64,000 bases of DNA from Devriesea agamarum (GCF_900070355.1 NZ_LN849456.1:496001-560000), one strand, 5' to 3'; numbered from the stretch's first letter, positions 8,857 to 18,965 are shown. Program-made: numbers and translations. Notes: a model not told the origin generated them from the sequence alone.

Positions 8857-10245
8857 CTAGAACGGAAAACCCGGGTTGCGATTATCAGGATGGGAACTGT
8901 GAATCTCATCCACTAACCGGTCCACATCCTTGGACTCGGTTTGGAATGGATCAAGCAGGGTCACAGGCCGCGCCCCGGGATGGTTTAGGCGCAAAGTCGT
9001 CCAGTCAGCGACGTGGTCAACTCCTCGCGCTAACGCCTCGGTGACAAAGCGCCCGCGCAGATGTGCCCGGGTACTGCCAGGTGCGGTCTGCATCGCCTCC
9101 TGCACACGATTCTGGCTGATCACAGACGGTGCAAGGCCTCGTTTACGCAACCGGTCGAAAATTCCGTCGGCAGCTGAGATATCGTGATAGGCCAGCTCTA
9201 GCCGGTGAATCTCGGCATCATCTAGCGGCACGCCACGTCGCTCACAGACCCGGTCGAACAGGTTCTTCTTTATTGCCCAATCCAGCTGAGTTGCGACGCG
9301 ACTGTGATCTCCCGTCGCCACCGCATCCAGTGCCGTCTGCCAGAGATTCATCAATTCAGGATCCGCATCCGGGAATGCTGCGGCACACGCATCCAGATAT
9401 GTCTGTTGAATCGCTAGTGGGCTCGAGGACCCCCCGGTAGCCAGTGGAAGTGGGGTGCTCCCGCTCAAATCGCGAGCCACCTGGCGAATAGATCTAATCG
9501 GGTCTGCGAGTTCAAGGTCAGGCACAGCGCGCCCTGACTCAATTAGCCGAAGGACGAGATCGCAGGTTCCCACTCTCAACATGGTGGAGAGTTCCGACAT
9601 CGTGGAATCACCGACGATTACATGCAGTCGGCGAAAACGTGTGGGGTCCCCGTGCGGTTCATCGCGGGTATTGATAATGGGTCGAGTGCGGGTGGTTGCC
9701 GACGATACCGCTTCCCACATGTGGTCGCTTCGCCGGGAAAACACAAAGCGCGGACCATCGGGATCGGTGACCACTCCGCCTGCGCCCGCCACGATCTGAC
9801 GCGTAATCAAAAAGGGCAGCAAAACCCGAGGAAGCCGGGTGAACTCACCGCGTCGGCTTACCAGGTAGTTTTCGTGTGAACCGTAACCATTACCCTCGGA
9901 ATCGACATTGTTTTTAAACAGGTGAAGCCGAGCATCCTGGCCTCGTGCAGCAAGTCGAGCATTCGCCTGGGAGACAAGATCAGACATAATCTGCTCCCCC
10001 GCGCGATCTTGAGCGACGAGGTCCAGCACATCATCGCATTCAGCCGTTGCATATTCGGGGTGCGAGCCGACGTCGACGTATAACCTCGCCGCATTGGGCA
10101 GGAAAACGTTGGATGAGCGCCCCCACGCAACCACTGGCCGAAACATTTCCCGGGCCGCATCTTCTGGCTCCACGGCGCGAGTCCCATCCTCGCGCACGCA
10201 CACCAGGCCATATTCGGTCTCCAGTCCGAAGACCCTACGCTCCAT
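8857..10245 (-). CDS. pafA: Pup-protein ligase PafA
   Basis: A 462-residue carboxylate-amine ligase that joins the C-terminal glutamate of Pup to substrate lysines. Signatures include RRVFGLETEYGL at the N terminus, SSNVFLPNAARLYVDVGSHPEYATAE with the catalytic aspartate, and LFKNNVDSEGNGYGSHENYLV. The start was put at ATG 10245 because GGAG lies 7 bases upstream and homologues begin M-(Q/E)-R-R. A GTG four codons earlier (10257) is also in frame. It overlaps the prcA end. It shares its fold with Dop in the same operon. The usual following genes pafB, pafC and tatAC are absent here. Confidence 0.96.
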   Translation of the reverse strand: MERRVFGLETEYGLVCVREDGTRAVEPEDAAREMFRPVVAWGRSSNVFLPNAARLYVDVGSHPEYATAECDDVLDLVAQDRAGEQIMSDLVSQANARLAARGQDARLHLFKNNVDSEGNGYGSHENYLVSRRGEFTRLPRVLLPFLITRQIVAGAGGVVTDPDGPRFVFSRRSDHMWEAVSSATTRTRPIINTRDEPHGDPTRFRRLHVIVGDSTMSELSTMLRVGTCDLVLRLIESGRAVPDLELADPIRSIRQVARDLSGSTPLPLATGGSSSPLAIQQTYLDACAAAFPDADPELMNLWQTALDAVATGDHSRVATQLDWAIKKNLFDRVCERRGVPLDDAEIHRLELAYHDISAADGIFDRLRKRGLAPSVISQNRVQEAMQTAPGSTRAHLRGRFVTEALARGVDHVADWTTLRLNHPGARPVTLLDPFQTESKDVDRLVDEIHSSHPDNRNPGFPF

Positions 10246-10921
10246 GGGTGGCTCCACGTTCGTTGAGTTCAGCAGCCGGTATTCGCCGAAAACATCGACC
10301 GGGCCCGGACCGATCGAGAATTGCGGCTTCGAGGTTCATAGGCCCCGAGTCCGAGGACTCCTTCAGGGCTCGAGCAAGCACTGACAAAGTCTCTCCCCAC
10401 GATGCGGACGGATCGTAGACGGCTTGCAACGCGGAGCGGGTCCTTGCCACATCGCCGCCAATCACCACCAGGTTCTGTTCCTCGGCGACAGACCCGTCAT
10501 ACGAGAGGCGGTAAAGGCGATCCTCATCAGGTTGTGCCCCCACGTCTGCGAGGACGATCTCAACCTCCAGTGGCTTGACCGCACCGGTGAACGCTTCTCC
10601 CAATGTTTGGGCGAAAGCATTCGCGAGCCCCCTGCCCGACACGTCAGCGCGAGAGTACTGATAGGCGCGGACATCAGCCCAGCGAATACCGGCAACGCGT
10701 AGTGCCTCGAACTCGTGATACTTGCCCACCGCTGCAAACGCGAGCCGGTCATGGATCTCGCCGAGTTTGTGCAGTGACGTCGATGGATTCTGAGCAATCA
10801 GCGCTACCGCGTTGGCACAGGAAGCCACGACAACGCTGTGTCCTCGTCCTATGCCTTGCCGTGCAAAGTCTGCGCGGTCTTTGGTCAGCTGTTCCGGGGA
10901 GACATACCAGGGCGCGCTCAT
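10235..10921 (-). CDS. prcA: Proteasome alpha subunit
   Basis: A 228-residue 20S proteasome alpha subunit. The N terminus MSAPWYVSPEQLTKDRADFA is the gate-forming segment, followed by ARQGIGRGHSVVV, NPSTSLHKLGEIHDRLAFAAVG and the SYDGSVAEE motif typical of actinobacterial PrcA. Alpha rings cap the catalytic beta rings and hold the pockets where activator C-terminal tails dock. The gene overlaps prcB by 4 bases (ATGA), so the two subunits are probably translationally coupled. The C-terminal tail after RRIPAAELNER is short. Confidence 0.96.
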   Translation of the reverse strand: MSAPWYVSPEQLTKDRADFARQGIGRGHSVVVASCANAVALIAQNPSTSLHKLGEIHDRLAFAAVGKYHEFEALRVAGIRWADVRAYQYSRADVSGRGLANAFAQTLGEAFTGAVKPLEVEIVLADVGAQPDEDRLYRLSYDGSVAEEQNLVVIGGDVARTRSALQAVYDPSASWGETLSVLARALKESSDSGPMNLEAAILDRSGPGRCFRRIPAAELNERGATHGA

Positions 10922-11784
10922 CGTAAAACCTCCTCAACGAACGGGCGAACTTTGGCGTCGTCCAACGCTCGCGCTCCGTCGGCGTCACAGATAATCACGT
11001 GAGAGGGCACGTCTGGCCTGGGACCCACAGTGGCGGAGTCCTGAAGGGCGACGTCGCGCAGAGCCGCCAAGCATCCAAGGATTGCCTCCGAAGGAGTGGT
11101 GGCACCGAGTGAGCGCAGAGCAGTTTTAGCCATTTGGGCCCCGGAACCAATGGCCGCAACTGGTGATTCCTCGTAGACCCCACCGGTCACGTCGTAGGTG
11201 TGAATGCGTCCTCGGCTTTGACGGGTATCCCACCCGACGAGCATCGGGACCACTGAGAGCCCTTGCATTGCGGTCGGAAGATATCCGCGCACAATCCTGG
11301 CAAGGCGCCCTGCTTTGCCGTCGTGGCTCAGCTCGGCTCCTTCCAGCTTTTCGTAATGCTCTAGCTCCATCCGAAAGAGGCGAACCAGATCCAACCCGAT
11401 TCCGGCGGTTCCGGCGATGCCTAGAGCGGTGCTGCGGTCGGTGACAAACACTTTGCGCAGGTCATCTTTAGCGATGAGATGGCCGGTGGTGGCCCGACGG
11501 TCGCCGACCAGGATCACAGCCTCCGGGACCACACAGGCGAGGATCGTCGTTCCGTGAGGCACGGAGGTGATCGCGTCCGTTGCCCGCTGACCGGTCGCCG
11601 CAGGTAGATTGGCGCTTATCGGAGCGAAATGGCCGCCCCATGCCCCGCCGGTCGCTGCGAGCAGGTCAATAAAGGACGACGTGGTGCTCGTATACGCATC
11701 CGCTGACGAAAATGGAACGCGAGGTACGGCGTCTGCCTGATCCCTGAGATATCCGGGCTGCGAGGGGTGCATCGGAGATGTCAC
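10918..11784 (-). CDS. prcB: Proteasome beta subunit precursor
   Basis: A 288-residue catalytic subunit with a long propeptide. The processing site is SVPHG|TTILACVV, which would expose Thr79 as the N-terminal nucleophile. The mature part contains GDRRAT with the conserved aspartate and arginine, DDLRKVF with the active-site lysine, and GTAGIGLDLVRLFRMELEHYEKLEG. It degrades pupylated proteins fed through the alpha ring by Arc/Mpa. Overlaps of 4 bases with pup upstream and with prcA downstream suggest tightly coupled synthesis. Confidence 0.96.
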   Translation of the reverse strand: MTSPMHPSQPGYLRDQADAVPRVPFSSADAYTSTTSSFIDLLAATGGAWGGHFAPISANLPAATGQRATDAITSVPHGTTILACVVPEAVILVGDRRATTGHLIAKDDLRKVFVTDRSTALGIAGTAGIGLDLVRLFRMELEHYEKLEGAELSHDGKAGRLARIVRGYLPTAMQGLSVVPMLVGWDTRQSRGRIHTYDVTGGVYEESPVAAIGSGAQMAKTALRSLGATTPSEAILGCLAALRDVALQDSATVGPRPDVPSHVIICDADGARALDDAKVRPFVEEVLR

Positions 11785-11972
11785 TGTCCACCCTTTTGCA
11801 CGAAAGAACGGACGAAGGTGTCCGCATTGGACTCAAGAACCTGGTCAATTTCATCGAGCAGATCGTCAGTTGCCTGGGTCTGGGCGTGGGTTTGCCCCGC
11901 TGGCGCAACGGCATCGGTAACCTCGTCGTGGTCATCCCCGCGCGATCCGGGCGTGACAAAAATTTGAGACAT
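11781..11972 (-). CDS. pup: Prokaryotic ubiquitin-like protein Pup
   Basis: A 63-residue, acidic, probably mostly disordered protein ending in KGGQ. The C-terminal glutamine means that it must be deamidated by Dop to glutamate before ligation by PafA. The helix that binds the Arc/Mpa coiled coil (DDLLDEIDQVLESNADTFVRSF) is intact. The only lysine is in the penultimate KGGQ stretch. The frame is open further upstream, but ATG 11972 is chosen for its AAGGAG and because homologues have this length. The stop overlaps the prcB start by 4 bases. Confidence 0.97.
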   Translation of the reverse strand: MSQIFVTPGSRGDDHDEVTDAVAPAGQTHAQTQATDDLLDEIDQVLESNADTFVRSFVQKGGQ

Positions 11973-12051
11973 CGTGTTCTCCTTGGTGATCAGCCGATTC
12001 CAATGGGTGTCATCCGGAATCGACATGCTCTTATGTCTATTTAGGCGCGTG

Positions 12052-13788
12052 TCAGAGGTTCTCCGCAACTGGGCTAGGTCCGGGCTCCGCAGCACCTGAG
12101 CACGCCGAGACCACCTTCTCTAGCGGGTCCTGCGGATTGATACCGCGCTGCGCGCACCAGGCTGCTGAACCGGCACAGGGATCAGCCAGCTGCAACCGCA
12201 TGGCGGTGGGATGCGGATCCTCGGGCGAGAGTGACGAATGGGCTGGCATTGTGACCGTGATGCAATCCCAGCCCGCGGAAAGCACCGAATCTCGATGATG
12301 GGTAATCAATTGACCGCGCAAATAGGCCCGGGTAGATGAAGGTGGAGTGGTGACGGCAGCCTCCACGTCACGATCCTCAACGATGTGGCGAACACGACCG
12401 GAACTGCGCAATTTAGCGGCAATCCCGCGCGCAGGGTCAAGATCGCCAAATTGCAGATCGATGGCTTGAAGTCGTGCATCGTCCCAGTCCAGGCCCCCTC
12501 GCTGACGGTAGGCGAGCAAGATATCTCGTTTGGCAACCCATTCGACGATGTCGGAGACGCTGGAAGGATCATTCGCTAAACCGTCCAGGATTTCCCGCCA
12601 TAGGGTGAGCACGGCAGCAGTCTCTTGGTCGCTGAGATCCGCGTGCGCTTCAACGGCGTTGAGATAGGCGCGTTGAATATCCAGGGCCGTCATGGATCCG
12701 CCGTGGCGCAATGGAAGCATGGCCGATAGTGAAAGATCATGGCTGATCACGTGCACTGCTTCAACCGGATCCAATAAGTCAATTCGAGGCAGAAGCGTGC
12801 GCCCCGTAGCCTGCTCAGCTTCGATGGCGGCTAGCACCAGGCTGGTTGCACCCAGCTTTAGGAAAGTAGCTGTCTCGAAGGTATTGGCATCGCCAATGAT
12901 GACGTGCAGTCGTCGCCATCGAGAAGCATCAGCGTGCGGTTCATCGCGGGTGTTGACGATCGGACGATTTAAGGTCGTTTCCAGGCCGACCTCTGCTTCA
13001 AAAAAATCCGCCCTGGACGATATCTGGAAGCCCGGTTGTAGGCCGCGGGTGCCAAGCCCAACTCGGCCCGATCCGACCATCACCTGGCGCGTGGCCAGGA
13101 AGGGGATCAACATCGATGTGAGCTGCTCAAACGGCACCGAGCGGTCCACTAGATAATTTTCGTGTGTTCCGTACGAGGCACCTTTGCCGTCGGTGTTGTT
13201 TTTGTACAGTGCGATGGCGTCCACACCGGCTGCTGTGCTCAAACGTTCCATGATGGAGCGGGCAATATGTTCTCCGGCACGATCCCAGATCACACCATCT
13301 CGGGCGCTCAGCACTTCCGGTGAGGAATACTCAGGATGCGCGTGATCTACATAGAGGCGGGCCCCGTTAGTCAGCACCGCGTTACCGATGGCATGACGCA
13401 CGGCCCAATCCAGCACGTCGGCGTCGCTTGCCCCGGCCGGAGGCACAGGATCATCGGGAAGCGGCTGGTCCAGGTCAATGCTGGGAACGTGCGCGTCATG
13501 GACATCATGAGTGAGTTGGCTTGGGTGGGCAGCGGCACGGGAGATATCGAATCCGCGGGCGTCACGCAGCGGGTTTTCATCGCCGTAATCCCAGCGAATC
13601 CGTGATCGCAGCTCACGTCCACCACATTTTTCGACCAGCAACGCATATGCGGCAACGACTCGATGGGATAGCTCGATGGCGCTGGATGCTCCCGCCTGAG
13701 CCCTGCGATGAGGGTCCCGGTACAGCACACCGAACTCTGTTTCGATGCCCATCACCCTCTGGGTGTTCAGGCGTAGCACGGTGTTCAT
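12052..13788 (-). CDS. dop: Deamidase/depupylase Dop, with an insertion
   Basis: A 578-residue PafA paralogue that deamidates Pup-Gln and removes Pup from substrates. Family motifs are [50 protein letters not shown] and [20 protein letters not shown]. Between [11 protein letters not shown] (about residue 100) and [12 protein letters not shown] (about 135) there are roughly 35 extra, proline- and aspartate-rich residues that I do not recall from other Dop proteins, which partly explains the length over the usual 500 or so. The ATG overlaps the arc stop by 4 bases. The pup start lies 79 bases downstream of the dop stop. Confidence 0.95.
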   Translation of the reverse strand: MNTVLRLNTQRVMGIETEFGVLYRDPHRRAQAGASSAIELSHRVVAAYALLVEKCGGRELRSRIRWDYGDENPLRDARGFDISRAAAHPSQLTHDVHDAHVPSIDLDQPLPDDPVPPAGASDADVLDWAVRHAIGNAVLTNGARLYVDHAHPEYSSPEVLSARDGVIWDRAGEHIARSIMERLSTAAGVDAIALYKNNTDGKGASYGTHENYLVDRSVPFEQLTSMLIPFLATRQVMVGSGRVGLGTRGLQPGFQISSRADFFEAEVGLETTLNRPIVNTRDEPHADASRWRRLHVIIGDANTFETATFLKLGATSLVLAAIEAEQATGRTLLPRIDLLDPVEAVHVISHDLSLSAMLPLRHGGSMTALDIQRAYLNAVEAHADLSDQETAAVLTLWREILDGLANDPSSVSDIVEWVAKRDILLAYRQRGGLDWDDARLQAIDLQFGDLDPARGIAAKLRSSGRVRHIVEDRDVEAAVTTPPSSTRAYLRGQLITHHRDSVLSAGWDCITVTMPAHSSLSPEDPHPTAMRLQLADPCAGSAAWCAQRGINPQDPLEKVVSACSGAAEPGPSPVAENL

Positions 13789-15452
13789 ACCTGTTCCCTT
13801 CGCAACGAATGGTTCCGTTCCTGTCGCAGCGGACGTACTTGGTCAACGCGTCGGCCTCGGCGACCGGAAATGCGCGCCCAATCCTCAGGGTGCGCTGAGG
13901 AGGGAAGGTCCTCATTTTCGTCGAACTCTGCGTCCACCGCAGCCAGAAGATGATGCCGTGTAATTCCGCGATGTCCATCGGACAGATAGGACTTTACCGC
14001 TGCTTTTTTAGCTCGGTCGATGATGTTGCGTAGCATCGCACCGGAGACAAAGTCGCGGTAGTGAAGAACTTCGCGCTCCCCACCGGTGTAGATGATCTCT
14101 ACGTAGGCGGTTTTTTCCCCTTGGGCATATATCGCATCGACGGTGTCGTTGAGCAGCACCGCTCGGTCACCGATCACCGGGACGCTCTGCCCGAGGTGCA
14201 GGTCGAGGATTTCGCGGGCGGCCTGAGCATCAGGCCGTCTGATCCGGATTTTCACGTCCAAACGACCTGGCCGAAGAATCGCCGGATCGATCATGTCCTC
14301 GCGGTTTGAGGCTCCGATCACGATCACGTTATCCAGTCGTTCAACGCCGTCTATTTCTGCGAGCAGCTGAGGGACGATCGTATTCTCGACGTCGGAGGAC
14401 ACTCCGGTGCCTCGGGTGCGGAACAGCGATTCCATTTCATCGAAGAACACCACCACGGGATATCCGGCACTGGCTTTCTCACGGGCCCGTTCAAAAACCA
14501 GTCGAATGGAACGCTCAGTCTCCCCCACGTATTTATTGAGCAGCTCCGGGCCTTTCACGTTGAGGAAATAGCTGGCAGCTAACGCCACAGCCGCGTCTTT
14601 GCCTTCGCTTTCCGCCACGCGCACAGCCAATTCATGAGCCACGGCTTGAGCAATCATGGTTTTACCGCACCCAGGAGGGCCGTAAAGCAATACACCTTTG
14701 GGCGGTCGCAGGCCGTGTTCACGGAATAAATCCTGATGCAGGAAAGGTAATTCGACGGCGTCTCTAATGGCTTCAATCTGGTCCCCGAGACCGCCAATAT
14801 CGGCAAAGGAGGTCGACGGCACCTGCTCCAGCACAAGATCTGCTATCTCGGATCGTTCCACGCGTTCCAGCAACAATCCGGACTTCAGGTCAACTAAAAC
14901 TTGGTCGCCCGGATGGAGGGCCGCGTCGTGCAGTTGCGCGGCGCGATCAAGAACCCGCTGTTCATCGGCATGGGACTGCACGACGACCCGTCCATCAGGT
15001 AAGGCGTCCACAACCGGAACGATCTGACCGGTTCGACCACATGGACGGGCTGCGACGGCGGCGAGGTTTTCGTTGAGCATGACCTCCTGTCCCTGCTGCA
15101 GCTCACTGAGTCTTAAATCAGGAGAAGTTGCCACCCGCATTTTGCGACCATTGTGCAGAACATCGATCGTGGTGCCGTCAGCTAACGATAGAAATGTGGC
15201 ATAACTATTGGGCACTCCAGATATGCGTTCAATATCGCTTTTCAGCTGCACGATTTGAGCTCGCGCACTGCGTAAAGATGCGGTGAGTCGATCATTTTGC
15301 GCGGCTAAACGGGCAAGATCCTGCCGCAGTTCATGGAAGGTCGGGGCTGCATGATGTGTGGCCTCACTCGCGCGGCGATTGGCTGCGGGCTGCTCTGGTC
15401 GGGTCGAACCATTGGGCGTGACACCGGGAACTGCACCGGGATCGGCCATCAT
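13785..15452 (-). CDS. arc: Proteasome-associated AAA ATPase Arc/Mpa
   Basis: A 555-residue ring ATPase that recognises Pup and feeds substrates into the 20S core. Order: coiled coil (about 40-78), two OB folds (about 80-205), AAA domain with Walker A GPPGCGKT at 258-265, Walker [11 protein letters not shown] and the SRH region [17 protein letters not shown]. The tail reads [19 protein letters not shown] and then ends with RREQV. The C-terminal GQYL, whose penultimate tyrosine docks Mpa onto the proteasome in Mycobacterium, is not present and about 20-25 residues seem to be missing. Two ATG codons occur in tandem at the start. It overlaps trmI by 1 base. Confidence 0.94.
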   Translation of the reverse strand: MMADPGAVPGVTPNGSTRPEQPAANRRASEATHHAAPTFHELRQDLARLAAQNDRLTASLRSARAQIVQLKSDIERISGVPNSYATFLSLADGTTIDVLHNGRKMRVATSPDLRLSELQQGQEVMLNENLAAVAARPCGRTGQIVPVVDALPDGRVVVQSHADEQRVLDRAAQLHDAALHPGDQVLVDLKSGLLLERVERSEIADLVLEQVPSTSFADIGGLGDQIEAIRDAVELPFLHQDLFREHGLRPPKGVLLYGPPGCGKTMIAQAVAHELAVRVAESEGKDAAVALAASYFLNVKGPELLNKYVGETERSIRLVFERAREKASAGYPVVVFFDEMESLFRTRGTGVSSDVENTIVPQLLAEIDGVERLDNVIVIGASNREDMIDPAILRPGRLDVKIRIRRPDAQAAREILDLHLGQSVPVIGDRAVLLNDTVDAIYAQGEKTAYVEIIYTGGEREVLHYRDFVSGAMLRNIIDRAKKAAVKSYLSDGHRGITRHHLLAAVDAEFDENEDLPSSAHPEDWARISGRRGRRVDQVRPLRQERNHSLRREQV

Positions 15453-16600
15453 CAGCGGTCCCTTCCCTGGGTGAGATCGCGCCGCGCCCGGCGCACTTTG
15501 CGGGCTGACACTCCCCGCTCACCGAGATCTTCGGGGCCCCATTGACTAGTCGAACCACCGAACCCGTCATTATCTGGATGGTTGAGTTCAGCTTCGTCCT
15601 GAGCTCCAGACGCCGGACGGCGAGTTCGGCGTAGCGCCGGATGCCCGGGGGCTGTTCGCCGGGACGTGAGCAAGAACCCGGTATGGGCATTCATCCGGTG
15701 TTCGGGACGCACTGCCAAACCTTCAAGGTGCCATGGGCGAACAAACGATTCCCACGCATGGGGTTCGGTGAATTCGCCGTGGTCACGCAGCTTCTCTACG
15801 GTTCGTGACAGCTGGGTGACCGTGGCGACGTAGGCGAGGAATACACCGCCGGGAACCAGCGCATCGGCGGCTGCATCCACGCATTCCCAGGGGGCGAGCA
15901 TGTCGAGAACAACACGATCAAAACGCCCTTTTTCCGTCGCAATTCTTGGCGCGTCGTCCTGGAAGTCCCCGACGCTGAGGTGCCATGTCGCGGGCCGCTG
16001 ACCAAAAAAAGTTTCCACATTCAAGGCAGAAATTTCTGCGAAGTCTTCCCGGCGTTCAATGGAGTGCAGACACCCGTGATCGCCGATGGCTCGAAGCAAC
16101 GCGATGCTGAGGCCACCGGATCCGACGCCGGCTTCGAGCACTCGGGCACCGGGGAAAATATCGCCCCACATAATGATCTGAGCAGAATCTTTGGGATAAA
16201 CAATGGCTGCGCCGCGCGGCATAGACAAGGTGTAATCGCTGTACAGAGGCCGCAAAGCCTGATACTGCGTTCCCCTGGAATCAGTGACGACCACGCCATC
16301 CTCGGCGCCGATGAGGTCGCTGTGGTGCAGCACGCCGCGGTGCGAATGAAACGCGCCGTTTTCTTTTAACGTGATCGTGTGCATTCGGCCTTTGGCATCG
16401 GCTAGCTGTACTTTGTCTCCGAGGACGAAGGGGCCGGTGCGATCTAATCGGGGTCGCGTGGACGCAGCGAAGGCAGGGTCGTGATCCTTCTGTGAGGTGT
16501 CCTTGGGCACAGGCGAAGCGGACACAAGTGAGGCGGGCAGGGTTGAGGACGCAGTCGGCTCGGATGGCGTCTCAGGCGACGTCGAAGGATCGTGGGACAT
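15452..16600 (-). CDS. trmI: tRNA (adenine-58-N1)-methyltransferase
   Basis: A 382-residue protein. Residues 1-55 are a low-complexity Ser/Pro/Thr-rich tail, then a small beta domain ([23 protein letters not shown]), then a Rossmann methyltransferase with [19 protein letters not shown] as SAM motif and [12 protein letters not shown] as motif IV. It methylates A58 in the T loop of tRNA. Position directly before arc is the standard actinobacterial arrangement. The ATG has no evident Shine-Dalgarno but a TAGACT box 7 bases upstream. The C-terminal 60 residues are charged and probably disordered. Confidence 0.93.
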   Translation of the reverse strand: MSHDPSTSPETPSEPTASSTLPASLVSASPVPKDTSQKDHDPAFAASTRPRLDRTGPFVLGDKVQLADAKGRMHTITLKENGAFHSHRGVLHHSDLIGAEDGVVVTDSRGTQYQALRPLYSDYTLSMPRGAAIVYPKDSAQIIMWGDIFPGARVLEAGVGSGGLSIALLRAIGDHGCLHSIERREDFAEISALNVETFFGQRPATWHLSVGDFQDDAPRIATEKGRFDRVVLDMLAPWECVDAAADALVPGGVFLAYVATVTQLSRTVEKLRDHGEFTEPHAWESFVRPWHLEGLAVRPEHRMNAHTGFLLTSRRTAPGHPALRRTRRPASGAQDEAELNHPDNDGFGGSTSQWGPEDLGERGVSARKVRRARRDLTQGRDR

Positions 16601-16607
16601 GATCTGT

Positions 16608-16613
16608 AGTCTA
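16608..16613 (-). promoter_or_regulatory. Putative -10 box of the trmI-proteasome operon (leaderless start)
   Basis: TAGACT fits TANNNT and lies 7 bases before the trmI ATG. If used, trmI mRNA would be leaderless and this would be the main promoter of the whole trmI-arc-dop-pup-prcBA-pafA run. Pattern evidence only. Confidence 0.5.
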
Positions 16614-16656
16614 CGGGCGCACCCGAGCTTCCCGGTCAGAGGTCCAGCTGAGCTGA

Positions 16657-17748
16657 TCAGCTGTCCGAACCGGCAATAAAGTTATTCAGTTGCGATGTCT
16701 CGACGGCACCGAGCCACTGGCCGTCGTGGTCGGTGACTATATAAATCGCTGAAGGCTGACGTGTTAATGCCTCCGCCAGGGGGCGACCGTGCATACTCTG
16801 GTCCATCACCGTGTAAGGACCGATGGGGCGCGTCACGGCCGCAACGGGGGTTATCTGCCATGAAGCTTTAGGAAGCTGGGCGAGGATGCCACCATCCAAA
16901 CGCCCTGCGAGCCCGCGCTCCTGATCAACCACCAGAATTCGGTCGCGCGGTCCGGGCGGAAGCTGATCAAGCACGAGGTTGCCGGGCACCGGGACTACTG
17001 GTCGCATGAGCGGAGTGAGCGATAAATGATCTAGACGCGTCTGAACACGTGCGTCACGCAGCGCATCGCTCGCTCCCATCCACAAAATGCCGGCAATAAG
17101 CACGCCCCAAAAAACCAATAACATGCTTTGTTCACCGCGATCTGTCAGCGCCCGCGCAGCGGCAGTAATCAGCACGAGCGCGGCAATCGCCCGGCCGCAC
17201 CACGCGGCAACGGTAGTGGCCCGGGTTTGTTCGCCCAGCACCTTCCACAGCACCGCTTCCAGCATGCGCCCACCGTCCAGTGGCAGACCGGGGACGAGGT
17301 TAAATATCCCGAGTGAAACATTCAGGAGGATCGAGTACCACCAAAACGCTTGGGCAAGGTCTCCGCTGCTGAGATTGAACCCGATCATGCTGAGGCCTGC
17401 GAGGGTGAAATTCGCCATCGGTCCGGCCAGGGAGATCGCAAAAGAACGGCCCGGCGATAGATCATCACCTTCGTATTGGGTATGCCCTCCCCACACGTTC
17501 AAGGCAATCTCGCGCACCTTATGGCCAAAAACCCGTGCCACCAGTGCGTGGGATAGCTCATGCAGGAAGACACCCAAAATCAAAAACAGGGCAATACCCA
17601 GCGCTAGCACGAGCGCAATCGGTTTCGTCGCCTCAGTCCCCCGCAGCAGAGACGGATAGACCATCGCGGCCACAATCAAAACAGTGAAGAGCGTGGATGC
17701 CGACATGCGCAGCTGGAGACTGCCAAGTCGGAGCGAGGACATAGCCAT
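16657..17748 (-). CDS. Site-2-type intramembrane metalloprotease (M50 family)
   Basis: A 363-residue polytopic membrane protein. FLHELSHALVARVFGH carries the HExxH zinc motif and NLVPGLPLDGGRMLEAVL the second NxxPxxPLDGG motif with the third ligand. A C-terminal soluble part of about 120 residues resembles a paired CBS region (TRPIGPYTVMDQSMHGRPLAEAL, SAIYIVTDHDGQWLGAVE). This is the SpoIVFB-like subgroup with CBS domains. The target is unknown. The start is set at ATG 17748 because AAGGGA lies 6 bases upstream; the frame is open for 18 more codons. It is 56 bases after trmI is read, but on the same strand it ends before trmI's promoter. Confidence 0.9.
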   Translation of the reverse strand: MAMSSLRLGSLQLRMSASTLFTVLIVAAMVYPSLLRGTEATKPIALVLALGIALFLILGVFLHELSHALVARVFGHKVREIALNVWGGHTQYEGDDLSPGRSFAISLAGPMANFTLAGLSMIGFNLSSGDLAQAFWWYSILLNVSLGIFNLVPGLPLDGGRMLEAVLWKVLGEQTRATTVAAWCGRAIAALVLITAAARALTDRGEQSMLLVFWGVLIAGILWMGASDALRDARVQTRLDHLSLTPLMRPVVPVPGNLVLDQLPPGPRDRILVVDQERGLAGRLDGGILAQLPKASWQITPVAAVTRPIGPYTVMDQSMHGRPLAEALTRQPSAIYIVTDHDGQWLGAVETSQLNNFIAGSDS

Positions 17749-17920
17749 CCCGGTTCCCTTCCGCCGCGAGAGTCGAGTGGGGCCTCGCGACCGCATGAGC
17801 ATACCGTCCAGGCGCTAGAAAGGGTTGACCGTATCTCTGCGTGCCGGAAGCCGATAGTGTCGAGCCAAGAGCACTCGCGAATGATGCACGCATCGCGGTG
17901 GATACAAGGAAGGGATATTT

Positions 17921-18808
17921 GTGGAGGAGAGGACGACGGATGCCACGTCTCCGCTGGACGCTACCGGTTCGCAGAGCGGATCAGCACACGAGGGGTCCGG
18001 CCGACCAGCTGTGATTGCGTTCAGTGGGTGGAACGACGCCGCGGAGGCTGCAACCGGCGCGCTAACCCACCTGTTGTCCCAATGGCCGTCTCGCATAGTC
18101 GCAGCGGTTCCATCCGAGAAATACGTCGATTTCCAGGTCAATCGCCCCACCATAAGAACCGATGACGCCGGACGGCGGGTTATTGATTGGCCCGATATCC
18201 ACGTGCATCTACTTTCTCCTCCCGAGGGACCTGAGCTGTTGGTGGCGAGCGGGCCTGAACCCTCTATGCATTGGCAGGCGTTCAGCGCCGATCTCATCAC
18301 CGTGCTCCGATCGTTTGGAGCAGACCACCTGATGTGCTTGGGCGCCCTCCTGGCCGATACGCCGCATTCCCGTCCGGTCCCGATTTCGATCACTGAAGAC
18401 GACGGCGTCACCTCGCGGTCGCTGCGCGATATCGGGAATGAGTACGAAGGGCCCATCGGGATTCCGACGGTTCTCGCTCAGGCTGCGGCGCGAAGCGGTT
18501 TGCGATCCACATCGATTTGGGCTCAGGTTCCTCACTATGTGGCGCAGAACCCATCACCCAAAGCGGTTTTAGCGCTGATTCGTGCTTTGGAACGTGTGGT
18601 CCCGCATACCCTGCCGCTCGCTCATCTTGAAAAGGACGCCGAGGAGTGGGAGCGCGGTGTTCAGGAACTGGTGGCTGCGGATGAAGAGGTCAGCGATTAT
18701 GTGCGTCGCCTGGAGCAGACGCAGGATGCGGCGGAGCTTCCCGAAGCATCTGGGGAAGCTATTGCCCGTGAGTTCGAGCAGTTTTTGCGCAGGCGGGAAG
18801 AGAATTAA
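17921..18808 (+). CDS. PAC2 family protein
   Basis: A 295-residue protein of the PAC2 (proteasome assembly chaperone 2-like) fold. The family is recognised from AVIAFSGWNDAAEAATGALTHLL near the N terminus, the DWPDIHVHLLSPPEGPELLVASGPEPSMHW block, and [28 protein letters not shown]. Bacterial members have no proven role; location next to the proteasome locus is suggestive but they occur elsewhere too. The C-terminal 70 residues are charged and probably helical. The GTG start at 17921 has AAGGAAGGG upstream. It is divergent from the M50 gene, with the 172 bases between holding both promoters. Confidence 0.88.
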   Translation: MEERTTDATSPLDATGSQSGSAHEGSGRPAVIAFSGWNDAAEAATGALTHLLSQWPSRIVAAVPSEKYVDFQVNRPTIRTDDAGRRVIDWPDIHVHLLSPPEGPELLVASGPEPSMHWQAFSADLITVLRSFGADHLMCLGALLADTPHSRPVPISITEDDGVTSRSLRDIGNEYEGPIGIPTVLAQAAARSGLRSTSIWAQVPHYVAQNPSPKAVLALIRALERVVPHTLPLAHLEKDAEEWERGVQELVAADEEVSDYVRRLEQTQDAAELPEASGEAIAREFEQFLRRREEN

Positions 18809-18863
18809 AACTCGTGGGGCTTAGGCTTCGGTCGCCCCGCTGTCATCCCTATTGTGGTCATCG

Positions 18864-18940
18864 ATATCAATGTTCGCCTTTTTGTGTTGATATTGAGGTC
18901 GGGTGCACGGCATCCGCTTAACAGACGTCCTTACGGGCGT
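18864..18940 (+). promoter_or_regulatory. Inverted repeat and small hairpin upstream of the S1 protease
   Basis: ATATCAA (18864-18870) and TTGATAT (18887-18893) form a 7-base inverted repeat in the promoter region and could be an operator. Further down, ACGTCC (18925-18930) and GGGCGT (18935-18940) can pair and are followed by TTTTT, like a small attenuator 25 bases before the start codon. Both are short and may be chance. Confidence 0.3.
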
Positions 18941-18965
18941 TTTTACTCACGATAGGAAACACATC

